A stretch of 64,000 nucleotides of DNA from G963664585 sp963664585 (lineage in GTDB: Bacteria; Bacillota; Clostridia; Oscillospirales; Ruminococcaceae). Position numbers and translations under genes: made by a program. Shown here piece after piece: positions 1 through 9,287 of this stretch. Under the pieces are notes generated by a model. It had not been told where the DNA came from. It saw only the letters and a program-made list of their open reading frames with translations, and ran no database searches. The stretch covers positions 124,001 to 188,000 of the forward strand of contig CAXXEO010000002.1 in the NCBI GenBank assembly GCA_963664585.2. Reading direction: 5' to 3'. Positions within the stretch are counted from its first letter, which is position 1. The number at the start of each line of letters is the position of its first letter.

Positions 1-2
1 TC

Positions 3-2276
3 CTCAACATTGAAAACCCGGATTTGATTTATGGCATTCATGCGCAGTATTTAAAGGCAGGATGCGACATCATTAAAACCAACACCTTTGGTGCCAACTG
101 CATTAAGACTGAGGGTACGCCATTTTCAGCCGATGAGGCAGTAGCTGCTGGCACACTGCTGGCTTGCAGCGCTGCCAAGGCGTTCTCACAGGATAAAAAA
201 CGCTATGTCGCGCTGGATATAGGTCCAACCGGCAAGCTGCTAAAGCCGCTTGGCACTTTGGATTTTGAGGATGCAGTCGCTGCATTTGGGCGGATGGCCA
301 AAATTGGTGAGGAAAATGGCGCCGATCTTGTCCTCATCGAAACGATGAACGACACCTATGAGCTGAAAGCAGCGGTGCTAGGGGCAAAGGAGAACTGCTC
401 TCTTCCCATAATCGCTACCTTCACTCTGGATGAAAAGGGAAAGCTTCTCACCGGCGGCGACATTGACGCAGCAGTGGCCCTTCTCGAGGCACTTGGCGTG
501 GACGCTTTGGGGATTAACTGTGGTTTGGGTCCTAAACAGATCAAAGCACTCATGCCCACACTCATCGAATGTTCCTCTATCCCCATCGTTATCAATCCCA
601 ACGCAGGAATTCCCAAAAGCGTGAACGGCGTTACTTCTTTTGACGTCACGCCCGGGGAATTTGCGCAAATGATGGCCGAAATCGCCTCCATGGGCGTACG
701 GTTTTTAGGTGGTTGCTGCGGCACCACCCCCGCACACATTGAACAAATGATTGAGGCAACACAGGAAATTGCCCCTGCAATCCTGACAGATAAGGGATTA
801 ACGGTAGTGTCCTCTTATGCCAGGGCGGTACGGATTGGTGAAAAATCAATTATCATTGGAGAGCGAATCAACCCCACTGGTAAAAAGCTTTTAAAAGAAG
901 CTCTCCGAAGCGGAGATTATGATTATATTTTAGGTGAGGCCATCGATCAGCAGCGCGTGGGAGCTCACATCCTGGACGTCAACGCCGGCCTTCCTGATAT
1001 TGACGAGGCAAAGGTTATGGGTGAGCTTACCACCCAGCTCCAGACTGTGCTCACCCTTCCCCTTCAGATTGACTCAAGTAACAAGCGCGCCATTGAAACC
1101 GCCCTTCGCCTTTATAACGGCAAGGCACTGGTAAACTCGGTAAATGGCAAAAAGGAAGTCTTGGCCGACATTCTGCCTGTCGTCAAAAAATACGGCGGCG
1201 TTGTGGTGGGCCTCACTCTGGATGAAAACGGGATACCAGACACCGCCAATGGCCGCCTCGCCGTAGCGGAGAAAATTATCCGTACAGCGGCCGAATACGG
1301 CATCTCCAAAAAGGATATCATTATTGACACTCTGACACTCACCATCAGTTCTGATCAGCAGGCGGCTATGACCACTCTGCAAAGCCTGGCGCTTATCAAA
1401 AGAGAACTTGCAATAAAAACCATTCTCGGCGTTTCCAACGTCTCTTTCGGCCTTCCTGAGAGGGAAACGGTCAACGCCGCCTTCTACTCCCTCGCCTTAT
1501 TCCACGGACTGGATGCTGCCATTCTGAATCCCGGTTCCGAAGCGATGATGCGTGCCTACCGTACTGCCAATCTGATTACCGGCAGGGACGAACAGTGCAA
1601 GGAATATATTGCAGAAGCAACAGGGGTAAGTCAACCTGTCACCACTGCCAAAGAAGAGCTTTCACTCACTCAAATTATTCTTCGCGGCCTAAAAGACAGG
1701 GCGTATCTGGAAACAAAGCGCCTTCTTGAGACCACCCCTCCCCTTGAGATCATTGACAACCACCTTGTCGCCGCCTTAAATATAATGGGCATGGGATTTG
1801 AGAAGGGCGAAATCTTTCTTCCTCAGCTTCTTATGAGCGCCGAGACGGTAAAAAATGCTTTCGACGCAGTAAAAGCCCATCTGTCTGCAAGCGGTCAAGC
1901 GACCCAAAGCAAAGGGGAAATCGTAGTTGCCACCGTGCGTGGTGATATTCACGATATTGGCAAAAATATTGTCAAAACCATGTTGGAAAATTACGGCTTC
2001 GACGTCATAGATTTGGGCAAAGATGTGCCCACAGATAAAATCATTGAAGCCGTCATCAAATATGATATACGCCTTGTGGGGTTAAGTGCCCTAATGACCA
2101 CCACCGTCCCCGCCATGGAGGAGGCTATTAAAGAGATCACACGCCTGGGGCTTCCGTGCAAGGTGATGGTGGGCGGTGCGGTTCTTTCTCAGACCTATGC
2201 CGATATGATCAAAGCAGATTATTATGCAAAAGACGCCATGGCTTCCGTCCACTATGCACAAGAAATATTCGGCTAG
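3..2276 (+). CDS. metH: Cobalamin-dependent methionine synthase, truncated at the window edge
   Basis: Transfers a methyl group from methyltetrahydrofolate to homocysteine through a corrinoid. The frame is open to the left edge, so the N-terminus lies outside the window; residues are numbered from nt 24. An N-terminal homocysteine methyltransferase barrel carries the three zinc cysteines (about C166, C231 and C232, in GINCG and GGCCG). A pterin-binding barrel begins near residue 275 (GERINPTG). A helical cap and B12-binding domain end the protein, with the DxHxxG corrinoid motif (DIHDIG) near 641-646. It stops after the B12 domain, so the C-terminal SAM-dependent reactivation domain of the E. 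coli type is absent; this shorter form is common in Clostridia. A palindromic repeat and a terminator follow. Confidence 0.93.
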   Translation, partial: LNIENPDLIYGIHAQYLKAGCDIIKTNTFGANCIKTEGTPFSADEAVAAGTLLACSAAKAFSQDKKRYVALDIGPTGKLLKPLGTLDFEDAVAAFGRMAKIGEENGADLVLIETMNDTYELKAAVLGAKENCSLPIIATFTLDEKGKLLTGGDIDAAVALLEALGVDALGINCGLGPKQIKALMPTLIECSSIPIVINPNAGIPKSVNGVTSFDVTPGEFAQMMAEIASMGVRFLGGCCGTTPAHIEQMIEATQEIAPAILTDKGLTVVSSYARAVRIGEKSIIIGERINPTGKKLLKEALRSGDYDYILGEAIDQQRVGAHILDVNAGLPDIDEAKVMGELTTQLQTVLTLPLQIDSSNKRAIETALRLYNGKALVNSVNGKKEVLADILPVVKKYGGVVVGLTLDENGIPDTANGRLAVAEKIIRTAAEYGISKKDIIIDTLTLTISSDQQAAMTTLQSLALIKRELAIKTILGVSNVSFGLPERETVNAAFYSLALFHGLDAAILNPGSEAMMRAYRTANLITGRDEQCKEYIAEATGVSQPVTTAKEELSLTQIILRGLKDRAYLETKRLLETTPPLEIIDNHLVAALNIMGMGFEKGEIFLPQLLMSAETVKNAFDAVKAHLSASGQATQSKGEIVVATVRGDIHDIGKNIVKTMLENYGFDVIDLGKDVPTDKIIEAVIKYDIRLVGLSALMTTTVPAMEEAIKEITRLGLPCKVMVGGAVLSQTYADMIKADYYAKDAMASVHYAQEIFG

Positions 2277-2386
2277 TACTTTGATGCAACTAAATCTTAT
2301 AACACTGGTTAAATGCGCTTATATATTCCCGCACCTTCAACAGTGAAATATTCGATGTAAATAGATATCCTTAAAACAGAAATTGC

Positions 2387-2491
2387 ATAGCCAATTAACT
2401 TAAAAACTGGCTATAGTTAAAACGTCATTTTCTTCCCCCGCCTTCGGCAGGGGAAGAAATCACAAGCTTGTTTTCAAGTTAATCAACTATA
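2387..2491 (+). repeat. Family A palindromic element, copy 1
   Basis: First of 17 copies of a ~105-bp MITE-like element. In forward orientation it reads: left end TATAGCCAATTAACTT closed by a small hairpin against TGGCTATA, then CGTCATTTTCTTCCCCCGCC, a 3-nt loop, the matching GGCGGGGGAAGAAA, and right end AAGTTAATCAACTATA. The two ends form imperfect inverted repeats of about 22 bp. This copy is forward with a TTC loop and one stem mismatch (GGCAGGGG). Confidence 0.9.
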
Positions 2492-2546
2492 CAAATGACC
2501 TCAGTTTTTCATTTCAAATCTTCTCTTTTGTTGGTACAAAAAGACA

Positions 2547-2578
2547 GCCCGATGCGATAAATCGCATCGGGCTTTTTT
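2547..2578. terminator. Bidirectional Rho-independent terminator
   Basis: A strong stem, GCCCGATGCGAT paired with ATCGCATCGGGC, is followed by TTTTTT on the plus strand and preceded by an A-run. It can therefore end both metH (+) and the convergent HD-GYP gene (-). Confidence 0.85.
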
Positions 2579-2589
2579 ATACTATAACG

Positions 2590-5178
2590 TCAATTCATTA
2601 GAGCTAAAACGGGATCTTCAACGACATTGATTACACCAGTGCGTACCAGTCTGACAAAGACCTCCGCAACATCCGGATCGAACTGGGCGCCACTGTTTCT
2701 TTCAATTTCTGCCAGAGCAAATTCAACGGAACGGGGGCTCTTATACGGTCTTAATGAGGTAATGGCATCAAAACTGTCAGCAACGGCCAGACAACGGGCC
2801 TCAAGTGGAATTTCGACTCCCTTCAACCCTCTGGGATACCCCGTGCCATCCCAGCGCTCGTGATGCCCGATAATGGCAGGTATCACATGATTGACTGAAG
2901 GAAGATGCTTAATAATTGTGATGGACATCTCTACATGCTGCTTCATAATTGCATATTCTTCAGCTGTAAGTCTGCCCTTCTTGGCGAGGATATGCTCTCC
3001 AATACCGATTTTGCCGATATCATGGAGAAGCCCCGCTTCGTGGATAATGTCTACATGGAACTTGTCCATACCAAGTTCGGCCGCGAGTACAGAAGCGTAC
3101 TGTGCCACCTTTTGAGAATGGCTGAATGTATACTGATCCTTGGCATCGATAGCAGCCGTCAGGGCGTACAGAGTTGCGGCATAGGCCGGCTTCGACGTCA
3201 TCATGCCTAAATCGTCTCCGGTCACCGCTCCTTCTTGAATCGGTTTTTTATCCGTATCAGTCGTTGAGGTGTAAACAAACGTCTGGTTCTTACCGTTCTG
3301 CTTTGCTGTATAAAGGGCGAAGTCCGCCCGTTTTAAAAGCTGTTCCTGACCGACGGCGGCGAAGGGGTAGGTGCAGATTCCAATGCTCATGGTTAAAAAG
3401 CGGTTTGTTACGTTGACATCACTGAAAAAGGCCTTCTGAACATCCAAACGGATTTTTTCCGCTATAACGTGTGCCTGATGAGAATCATGGCCGGGCAATA
3501 CAACGATGAAATTGCCTCCGCTGAAGCGCACAGCAATTCCTCTGCGGTCAACCGCATCACTGATGATCGTTGCCACCTTTTTGAGAGCGTTATTCCCCTC
3601 CGAATGTCCAAACAGATCATTGTAAAGCTTGAACATATCCAAATCCATGTTGAGCACCGAAATTGTATTGTCCTTCTTTTCAGAGGACATGTTGTCCGAA
3701 AGATATTTAAAGAGGTAACGGTGATTAAAAAGTCCGGTGAGATTGTCAGTAACAGCCTCGATCTGTGCACGAGTGTACAGGCGCGCATTTTCAACTGCCA
3801 GGGCAGTCGATGCGCCAAATGAGGCAAGCAGGTCAAGGTCTTCTGATGAATAGGGAACATTGTTGCGTTTACCGGCAAGAAGGATAATCCCAATCAGTTG
3901 CTCTCTGCATTTTACCGCAACAAGAACCTCAATATTGGCGGCCTCCAGTGCACGCTTCTCAGAGTCCCAGACCCCCTTAAATTGGGGATAAAAATCCAGA
4001 TCGTTTTTTGAAATACAGCCGCCCTTTTCTGATAGCCATTTAACGATAGGGCTGTCTTTTACAATTTTTACATCCAGGTGGTTCAGCGAAATCGTAGATT
4101 TATAAGTACTATAATCACCCGTTAGGTCGTCCTTCAAAACAAGGCTTGAGCGCTGTACATTCATTGCTTTTTCAACGGTATCGATCAATTGGTGAGATAT
4201 CTCATTCAGGTTCAGGTTGTGCGACATATTCAGACTAAAATCCATCAGGGCACTGCGCTGGTTATACTCAGTCTTATAAAACAGTTTGTTTGAAAGCATG
4301 TGCGCCAGGCGCAGAATGGGCTGAAAGATAAAAGCGACGATCAGTGCGGAAAAAATCACAAAATATTGTGAGACCTCTCCGAAGTGGACGCGAATATTCC
4401 TCTCAAGGGAAAAGACGCTGTAAACATATCCAAAGACGATAGCGCCAACGAAGATTGAATAGACAATACCCCGGGTAAACACAATCTTCATTTCTATCAT
4501 CTTGTTCTTATACAAGGCTACCATAATCATAATGCTGTTAATAAACGAGGCAAGGATATCGATTGGATATTTTCCCACAATAGGCAATGCATTGCAGCAA
4601 ACACCGATAAACAGGATCACCATTCCGACCATAATCGGCTTCACGCGCTCATAGGATGAGACATTTTTGATGACACAGTGTCTGGCTTTCAGGATAATCG
4701 CTATGATAAAAATAGCTTGGAATGCAAGCACCGGAGCCCCGGCCGGCCCAGTGACGTAATTGAGCACCATATGTCCGGCAAAAAAGCCTCCCGGGCCGGG
4801 ATCAAGATTCACCATGCTGGCCTCTTTTACCATCAAACCTATAAGATTGACCACGATACCTGCCAAGGTCATCCCCGACCAAAAGGCTATCTTGCCAAAG
4901 CGCACTGTGTTAGTAAAGATGGAAAGAAATATATAGATGGCCAGTGGTGTGGCAAAAGTAAAGGCCACCATCATTCTATTCCAGAAAAGCACACCTGGAT
5001 AAACACTTAGCTTCATCAATAGCGAACACATTGTCCAAAAGGCGAGCGTGATGAGAAGAGACTGAAAAGCGGTAACCACCCTGTCCTTTTTGGATATAGA
5101 AAAGAAGAACAGCAGCAACAGATAGCTTACAAGCGCTACTGTCGGCACTCCCCAAAAGAACAGATTATAAAGGCTCAC
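2590..5178 (-). CDS. Membrane GAF / degenerate GGDEF / HD-GYP signalling protein
   Basis: An 862-aa signalling protein. Residues 1 to ~290 contain about eight hydrophobic segments typical of an N-terminal 7TM sensor module. A GAF-like domain follows (~320-480), then a GGDEF-fold domain (~480-640), then an HD-GYP phosphodiesterase domain (~670-860). The HD-GYP signatures are intact: HDIGKIG near 719-725 and HHERWDGTGYP near 772-782, so c-di-GMP hydrolysis is plausible. The GGDEF signature has become SGGNF near 552-556; the metal-binding acidic residue is missing, so diguanylate cyclase activity is unlikely and the domain may instead bind nucleotide or act structurally. Start is GTG with AGAGGTGATTAC upstream. 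Monocistronic. Confidence 0.9.
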   Translation of the reverse strand: MSLYNLFFWGVPTVALVSYLLLLFFFSISKKDRVVTAFQSLLITLAFWTMCSLLMKLSVYPGVLFWNRMMVAFTFATPLAIYIFLSIFTNTVRFGKIAFWSGMTLAGIVVNLIGLMVKEASMVNLDPGPGGFFAGHMVLNYVTGPAGAPVLAFQAIFIIAIILKARHCVIKNVSSYERVKPIMVGMVILFIGVCCNALPIVGKYPIDILASFINSIMIMVALYKNKMIEMKIVFTRGIVYSIFVGAIVFGYVYSVFSLERNIRVHFGEVSQYFVIFSALIVAFIFQPILRLAHMLSNKLFYKTEYNQRSALMDFSLNMSHNLNLNEISHQLIDTVEKAMNVQRSSLVLKDDLTGDYSTYKSTISLNHLDVKIVKDSPIVKWLSEKGGCISKNDLDFYPQFKGVWDSEKRALEAANIEVLVAVKCREQLIGIILLAGKRNNVPYSSEDLDLLASFGASTALAVENARLYTRAQIEAVTDNLTGLFNHRYLFKYLSDNMSSEKKDNTISVLNMDLDMFKLYNDLFGHSEGNNALKKVATIISDAVDRRGIAVRFSGGNFIVVLPGHDSHQAHVIAEKIRLDVQKAFFSDVNVTNRFLTMSIGICTYPFAAVGQEQLLKRADFALYTAKQNGKNQTFVYTSTTDTDKKPIQEGAVTGDDLGMMTSKPAYAATLYALTAAIDAKDQYTFSHSQKVAQYASVLAAELGMDKFHVDIIHEAGLLHDIGKIGIGEHILAKKGRLTAEEYAIMKQHVEMSITIIKHLPSVNHVIPAIIGHHERWDGTGYPRGLKGVEIPLEARCLAVADSFDAITSLRPYKSPRSVEFALAEIERNSGAQFDPDVAEVFVRLVRTGVINVVEDPVLALMN

Positions 5179-5261
5179 GTAATCACCTCTTTGTCGGTTG
5201 GCAATCTATATGGAAACCGTCGCAATTAGATTAAGAGGGGACTGTCTCTCTTTTACGTCTT

Positions 5262-6869
5262 TTATCGGTTGGCAAGTTTAACGATCTCGGTAACGTCGTA
5301 GTGGCTGGGATTCATTTTTCGGATCTTCTTGCCGCTTTCTCTTGAATAACGCTCAATCACACCGGTCGGAAGAACAGAAACCATCAGAGGGTCTATACCA
5401 AGCATATGCTTAAGGTCTTGATAATCGCCATCCAAATATCTGAAATAGATACTGAGATGGTTTTGAATAATATCCTTGGCAACAACTCCATTGACAATCG
5501 CATCCACACCCATTTCAACATAAAGATGCACATAGGGTCTGTTTGTCTCGCCATACTCCTTGAGGGCAAACCAGTTGTGAACGTTCAGATTGGAAATCCG
5601 AATCGCCTCAGTGATTGTATTTTCTGTAATTCTGGTAAAGCCAGCAATATCAATTACGGTGGAAATACGATCTATATAGGCGAATTGCGGATACCCAATG
5701 CCATCTATCTCATTCGCCAGACTCAGGCAGCGAAAGACATCCCCAACTCGATAGCGCATGAAGGCGCCGCCCTTAAAATTGGAAATGACAAGCTCATAGT
5801 TTGATCCGGCGACAAGCTCATTGATCAAATAAGCCTTTGGCTCATAAGAAGGATCTTGCAGATTTCTCTCAAACTCCTGTTCCGGGATAAACTCGTAGAA
5901 GCAAACATCCGGAAAAAAGACAAGGCCGTCCTTGCTCCAAATTTCGGTGCCGATACAGGTAGGCTCAGTACCGCCAAAAAGCTCAAGTGGTCTGATCCCC
6001 CATAGGTTTTCTATCCGCTTTTTAAAGGCAGCAGAATCCGTTCCCCCACAAACAAGCCCCTTGGGCCGCCAAATATCCTTGGGGGTGATCGGGACTCCAT
6101 CTTCCTTGCTGCGCATCATGGCCTTAAGCATGCGATAGTTCATCACGGGTGAATTTTTGAATAAATTTTTCATAAATCGTTTTTTTGAATTCCCGTCCCC
6201 TGAGTGGGCAAAAGATTCACTGATTCGCGTGATCACACTGCTCATACCGATCAGAACATCTATTCCTTTCTGCATGCCGAGAACAAAGCCCTCTTTGTTC
6301 CGCTCTCCAAAGCTCATCTGGATGGCGTCATCAACAGGGGGCATAAAGTTAACGGATAGCTCACCCTGCATGGCATAGGGGACAAGACCGCTGAAATAAG
6401 GCAGCGGAGCCAACCCAAAGAGAAAATTATCATGGGAACGAAGGGTAAAACGACCTCTCCCGTCGCTGGTGGACAGAATAATAATAGATAGAATGGTTCC
6501 TTTATGGTTGTCCACCATGCTTTGGGTATAAGGGGCTGTCTTGATGGGGCTTTTTCCACCCTCCCAGGTTGTTTCAATCCAGATGGCCGGCTTTGCCGGA
6601 AGGGCTGCCTCATTTTTCTTGAGAAGAATATCTGCGTAATCAGCGTATGTAGTCAGTGGAATCGTTCTGCGGAACTCATCGACTGTAGTTGGCTTTGTCC
6701 CTTTCAATATCAGTCTTCCCAGCTCACAATCAGCATAAAGTCTGAGCTGCTCAAGCAACAGACGGTTTTGGATTCCCATATATTCATCCAAAGAAATATC
6801 GAGAAATCCACAGTATTCCTGCCAGATTTCTTTATATCTTCTCTGTTTTAATTTTTGATCCAGAGTCAT
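5262..6869 (-). CDS. GH3-family (ANL superfamily) adenylate-forming enzyme
   Basis: About 535 aa resembling the GH3 'auxin-responsive promoter' family, whose plant members adenylate carboxylic acids and conjugate them to amino acids. Visible ANL-like motifs are FGGTEPT near 296-302 and RYRVGD near 371-376. The start is taken at the ATG at 6869 because GGAGGG lies 7 nt upstream; an in-frame ATG at 6884 lacks an SD. The 5' end overlaps the 3' end of the upstream ICMT-like gene, indicating an operon. In bacteria the substrate of this family is generally unknown; pairing with a membrane methyltransferase suggests modification of a lipid or small acid, which is inference. Confidence 0.8.
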   Translation of the reverse strand: MTLDQKLKQRRYKEIWQEYCGFLDISLDEYMGIQNRLLLEQLRLYADCELGRLILKGTKPTTVDEFRRTIPLTTYADYADILLKKNEAALPAKPAIWIETTWEGGKSPIKTAPYTQSMVDNHKGTILSIIILSTSDGRGRFTLRSHDNFLFGLAPLPYFSGLVPYAMQGELSVNFMPPVDDAIQMSFGERNKEGFVLGMQKGIDVLIGMSSVITRISESFAHSGDGNSKKRFMKNLFKNSPVMNYRMLKAMMRSKEDGVPITPKDIWRPKGLVCGGTDSAAFKKRIENLWGIRPLELFGGTEPTCIGTEIWSKDGLVFFPDVCFYEFIPEQEFERNLQDPSYEPKAYLINELVAGSNYELVISNFKGGAFMRYRVGDVFRCLSLANEIDGIGYPQFAYIDRISTVIDIAGFTRITENTITEAIRISNLNVHNWFALKEYGETNRPYVHLYVEMGVDAIVNGVVAKDIIQNHLSIYFRYLDGDYQDLKHMLGIDPLMVSVLPTGVIERYSRESGKKIRKMNPSHYDVTEIVKLANR

Positions 6870-7446
6870 CCGAAAACCCTCCATTTGTCAAGGTGGCGAT
6901 ACATCTTCTTGTTGAACGGATAGTGGGGATCAGAAAGGGAGTGCTTTTTTGATATTTCTCATACTCCTTGAGCGTTTGGGGGAATATAAAGCGGTCCTGC
7001 ACCCATACGTGGACAACATCCATCAACGTCCACAAAAGCATCGCCCAGAACATCAGAACACTCCCCGTTGCGAGAGTGAGAAACAGATACATGAGAAAGA
7101 AAAAAATGACACCCGGATGTCGGCACAGGGCATACATGCCAGTATCGATAACGCCATTTTCCTCTTCGGGTTTCACGTAAGTCTTGCGGAAAGGAAGTGC
7201 AAAAAACAGCGCATAAAGCGTTAACAAACAAGCGCAGAGAGCCGATATATAAAAGACGGTCTTGACGGCACCGAAAAGAAAAAGCTGCTCTGTGCCCGTA
7301 AAAATCGCACCCACAGTGGCCAGAAAAAGCACACCGAAGCCTATTCCAAAAAGAAAACCCGCCGATCTTCCTCTGCAATAAATCTTAACTAGATCAAACA
7401 GATAGAAAAAAACGAAAGATAGACAACCCATCACTACAAATATCAC
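6832..7446 (-). CDS. Isoprenylcysteine / phospholipid methyltransferase-like membrane protein
   Basis: A 204-aa protein with about five hydrophobic segments. It has the RHPG motif (near 109-112, inside YALCRHPG) and a downstream aromatic-rich helix typical of the ICMT/PEMT family of SAM-dependent integral membrane methyltransferases. Bacterial members methylate varied lipids or small molecules; the substrate here is unknown. Start GTG, with a weak GGAG upstream. The last ~13 codons overlap the start of the GH3-like gene, so the two are translationally linked. Confidence 0.72.
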   Translation of the reverse strand: MIFVVMGCLSFVFFYLFDLVKIYCRGRSAGFLFGIGFGVLFLATVGAIFTGTEQLFLFGAVKTVFYISALCACLLTLYALFFALPFRKTYVKPEEENGVIDTGMYALCRHPGVIFFFLMYLFLTLATGSVLMFWAMLLWTLMDVVHVWVQDRFIFPQTLKEYEKYQKSTPFLIPTIRSTRRCIATLTNGGFSDDSGSKIKTEKI

Positions 7447-8331
7447 AAAACTTACACTCCGTAAATCATCTACTCGCTGTCGCCATCCTTTTTGGTACAG
7501 GATCTTTTACCATCATCGCCCAACAGGCAATACATGATTTCCTTTCATTGTGAGCAGCCTGGCCACGCAAAAGATGATATGTCACAATTAGGCTATAGAC
7601 AATATGTTAATCATATCTCGGGAGAAATTTATATTATTTTCACAACTGGGATTTTGAATTTAAAACTACATTATAAGAAAGCAAATGACGCTAAGGATTC
7701 AATTCTTTTCAATTTCGAGATAAACAACCCTTTTTTTCATTTTGTAATTCCCGAAATTTGGCGTTTTATAAGTATATATTTTGTTTTTATGAATGTCAAG
7801 GTATGTTTGTCCCATTTTTTGGATTTTATCTCTAATATGTGTAAAATTTTCACTTTTTTTTCGTCTAATTACCCTAAAATAATCCCCAATACCTTTTCAA
7901 CTATGTTTCAACCGCTTTTCAACAAAGTTTTGTGACCTTCGTCTAACCAATTTTCGATATCTATAGTCTGAAATTTGTCCAAAGGGCGCTTTTTATGAGA
8001 GATTTGGTTTTAAATTTTCAATAGGCAACACCAGGACACTGTCCCCAAAATATAATGTTTGAGACTGTCTAAATTCCAAAAATAAAATGAAATGAGCTTT
8101 GTTGTCTCCCCACCGGAGGCGAGGGAGATAACATCCTATTTTCCAGTTCTTATTTGAGATCGGTATAAGTATACCACAACCTGTCCATCAAGCAAAAAAT
8201 TATCAAATATAATAGATTATAAGAAGAATGAATGATCTTCCTTCCCCACCGGATGAAAGGGTCAACTCAACTTCCATGTGAAAATAGGTTAAGACAAAAA
8301 CTAACAAAAAACAGTTGACGGCAAGACGGAG
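7447..8331. other. Long AT-rich intergenic region
   Basis: Nearly 900 bases between divergent genes, with no convincing gene. An open frame on the plus strand at 7492-7935 has no SD and low-complexity AT-rich composition. A hairpin at about 8105-8135 (GTTGTCTCCCC against GGGAGATAAC) sits near the right end. The upstream promoter of the ICMT/GH3 pair should be here but was not pinpointed. Confidence 0.5.
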
Positions 8332-8360
8332 TTGGCGGTAGAATTAAACTGGTATATACT
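8332..8360 (+). promoter_or_regulatory. Sigma-A-type promoter for the zinc-ribbon gene
   Basis: TTGGCG (8332-8337) and TATACT (8355-8360) are separated by 17 bp, 31 bp before the ATG. A good housekeeping-type match by eye. Confidence 0.6.
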
Positions 8361-8391
8361 AAAGAGAATGGGATGAAAGGTGGTTCGTATT

Positions 8392-8880
8392 ATGGCTCTT
8401 TTTGACAAGATTTCCAACCTGACAAAGAGCGCGGTTGACAAGACAAATGAGATGATTGAGACGACTAAGCTCTCCGCAAAGGTCAATTCCGAAAACAGTA
8501 AAATAGCCGTGCTGAAGAACAGAATTGGCGAATACTACTGGACACAATTCGAGAATGGCTCAGTTTTAGATGCTGAAGTTATGGAATTTTGTGCAGAAAT
8601 TAAGACGATCGCTGCCGGCATAGAAGCCATCAATGCAGAGATACAGGCACTCAAGGATAGCAAGGCCGCTCCCGTACCTGCCGCCGTCAAAGAGGGCAAG
8701 GCATGTGCCTCCTGCGGTAATATCATCCCATTGGGCAAAAAATTCTGTCCCGAATGCGGTGCTCCCATGCCTGTCGAGGAGGCTCAGCCTGCCGCTGCGG
8801 CTAAATTCTGCCCCTCCTGCGGAGTCCAGATGGACGCCGATAAGAAGTTTTGCAGCGAATGCGGCTACAAAATCGACTGA
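8392..8880 (+). CDS. Double zinc-ribbon protein with N-terminal helical region
   Basis: A 162-aa protein. Residues 1-90 are charged and helical, with heptad-like spacing suggesting a coiled coil. Two CxxC...CxxC zinc ribbons follow: ACASCGN with FCPECG (C105/C108, C119/C122), and FCPSCG with FCSECG (from C140). They are separated by an Ala/Pro-rich linker. Small zinc-ribbon proteins like this are common and functionally undefined in Clostridia. Start is the ATG at 8392, with AGGTGG 8 nt upstream. Monocistronic, with its own promoter. Confidence 0.85.
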   Translation: MALFDKISNLTKSAVDKTNEMIETTKLSAKVNSENSKIAVLKNRIGEYYWTQFENGSVLDAEVMEFCAEIKTIAAGIEAINAEIQALKDSKAAPVPAAVKEGKACASCGNIIPLGKKFCPECGAPMPVEEAQPAAAAKFCPSCGVQMDADKKFCSECGYKID

Positions 8881-8909
8881 TTCTAATCCTAAAAGAAGTA
8901 AAGACATCC

Positions 8910-9014
8910 ATAGCCAATCAACTTGAAAACAAGCTTGTGATTTCTTCCCCCGCCGAAGGCGGGGGAAGAAAATGACGTTTTATATATAGCCAGTTTTTAA
9001 GTTGATTGGCTATA
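8910..9014 (-). repeat. Family A palindromic element, copy 2
   Basis: Reverse orientation, GAA loop. The left end is a hybrid: it starts like the forward end (ATAGCC) but continues like the reverse end (CAACTTGAAAACAAGC), suggesting exchange between the two arms. Confidence 0.88.
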
Positions 9015-9040
9015 TATAATGCTATAAAAAGGATGTTTGA

Positions 9041-9074
9041 AGGGTGAGAAAAAGCGTTTGCTTTTTCTCACCCT
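9041..9074. terminator. Stem-loop terminator
   Basis: A perfect 15-bp stem, AGGGTGAGAAAAAGC against GCTTTTTCTCACCCT with a GTTT loop, lies between the zinc-ribbon gene and the convergent TraX-like gene. Only a poor T-run follows. Confidence 0.6.
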
Positions 9075-9168
9075 TCGTTTATTCGTATCGCAGACATTTT
9101 GAATATCCAGTTTGTGACTTTCCTATTGCTTTTGCGAATTCGGTTTGCGTTAAACCTATGTCCTCTCA

Positions 9169-9274
9169 TATAGTTGATTAGCTTGAAATCAAGCTTGTGA
9201 TTTCTTCCCCCGCCTTCGGCGGGGGAAGAAAATGACGTTTTATCTATAGCCAGTTTTTAAGTTAATTGGCTATA
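9169..9274 (-). repeat. Family A palindromic element, copy 3
   Basis: Reverse orientation, TTC loop. It lies 154 bp from copy 2 in the same orientation, within a single intergenic gap. Confidence 0.9.
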
Positions 9275-9287
9275 CATGATATCACTT

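Noticed and set aside
7492..7935. 147-codon plus-strand open frame
   Set aside because: No SD, low-complexity AT-rich composition, no recognisable motif, and it lies in an intergenic region with many chance open frames.
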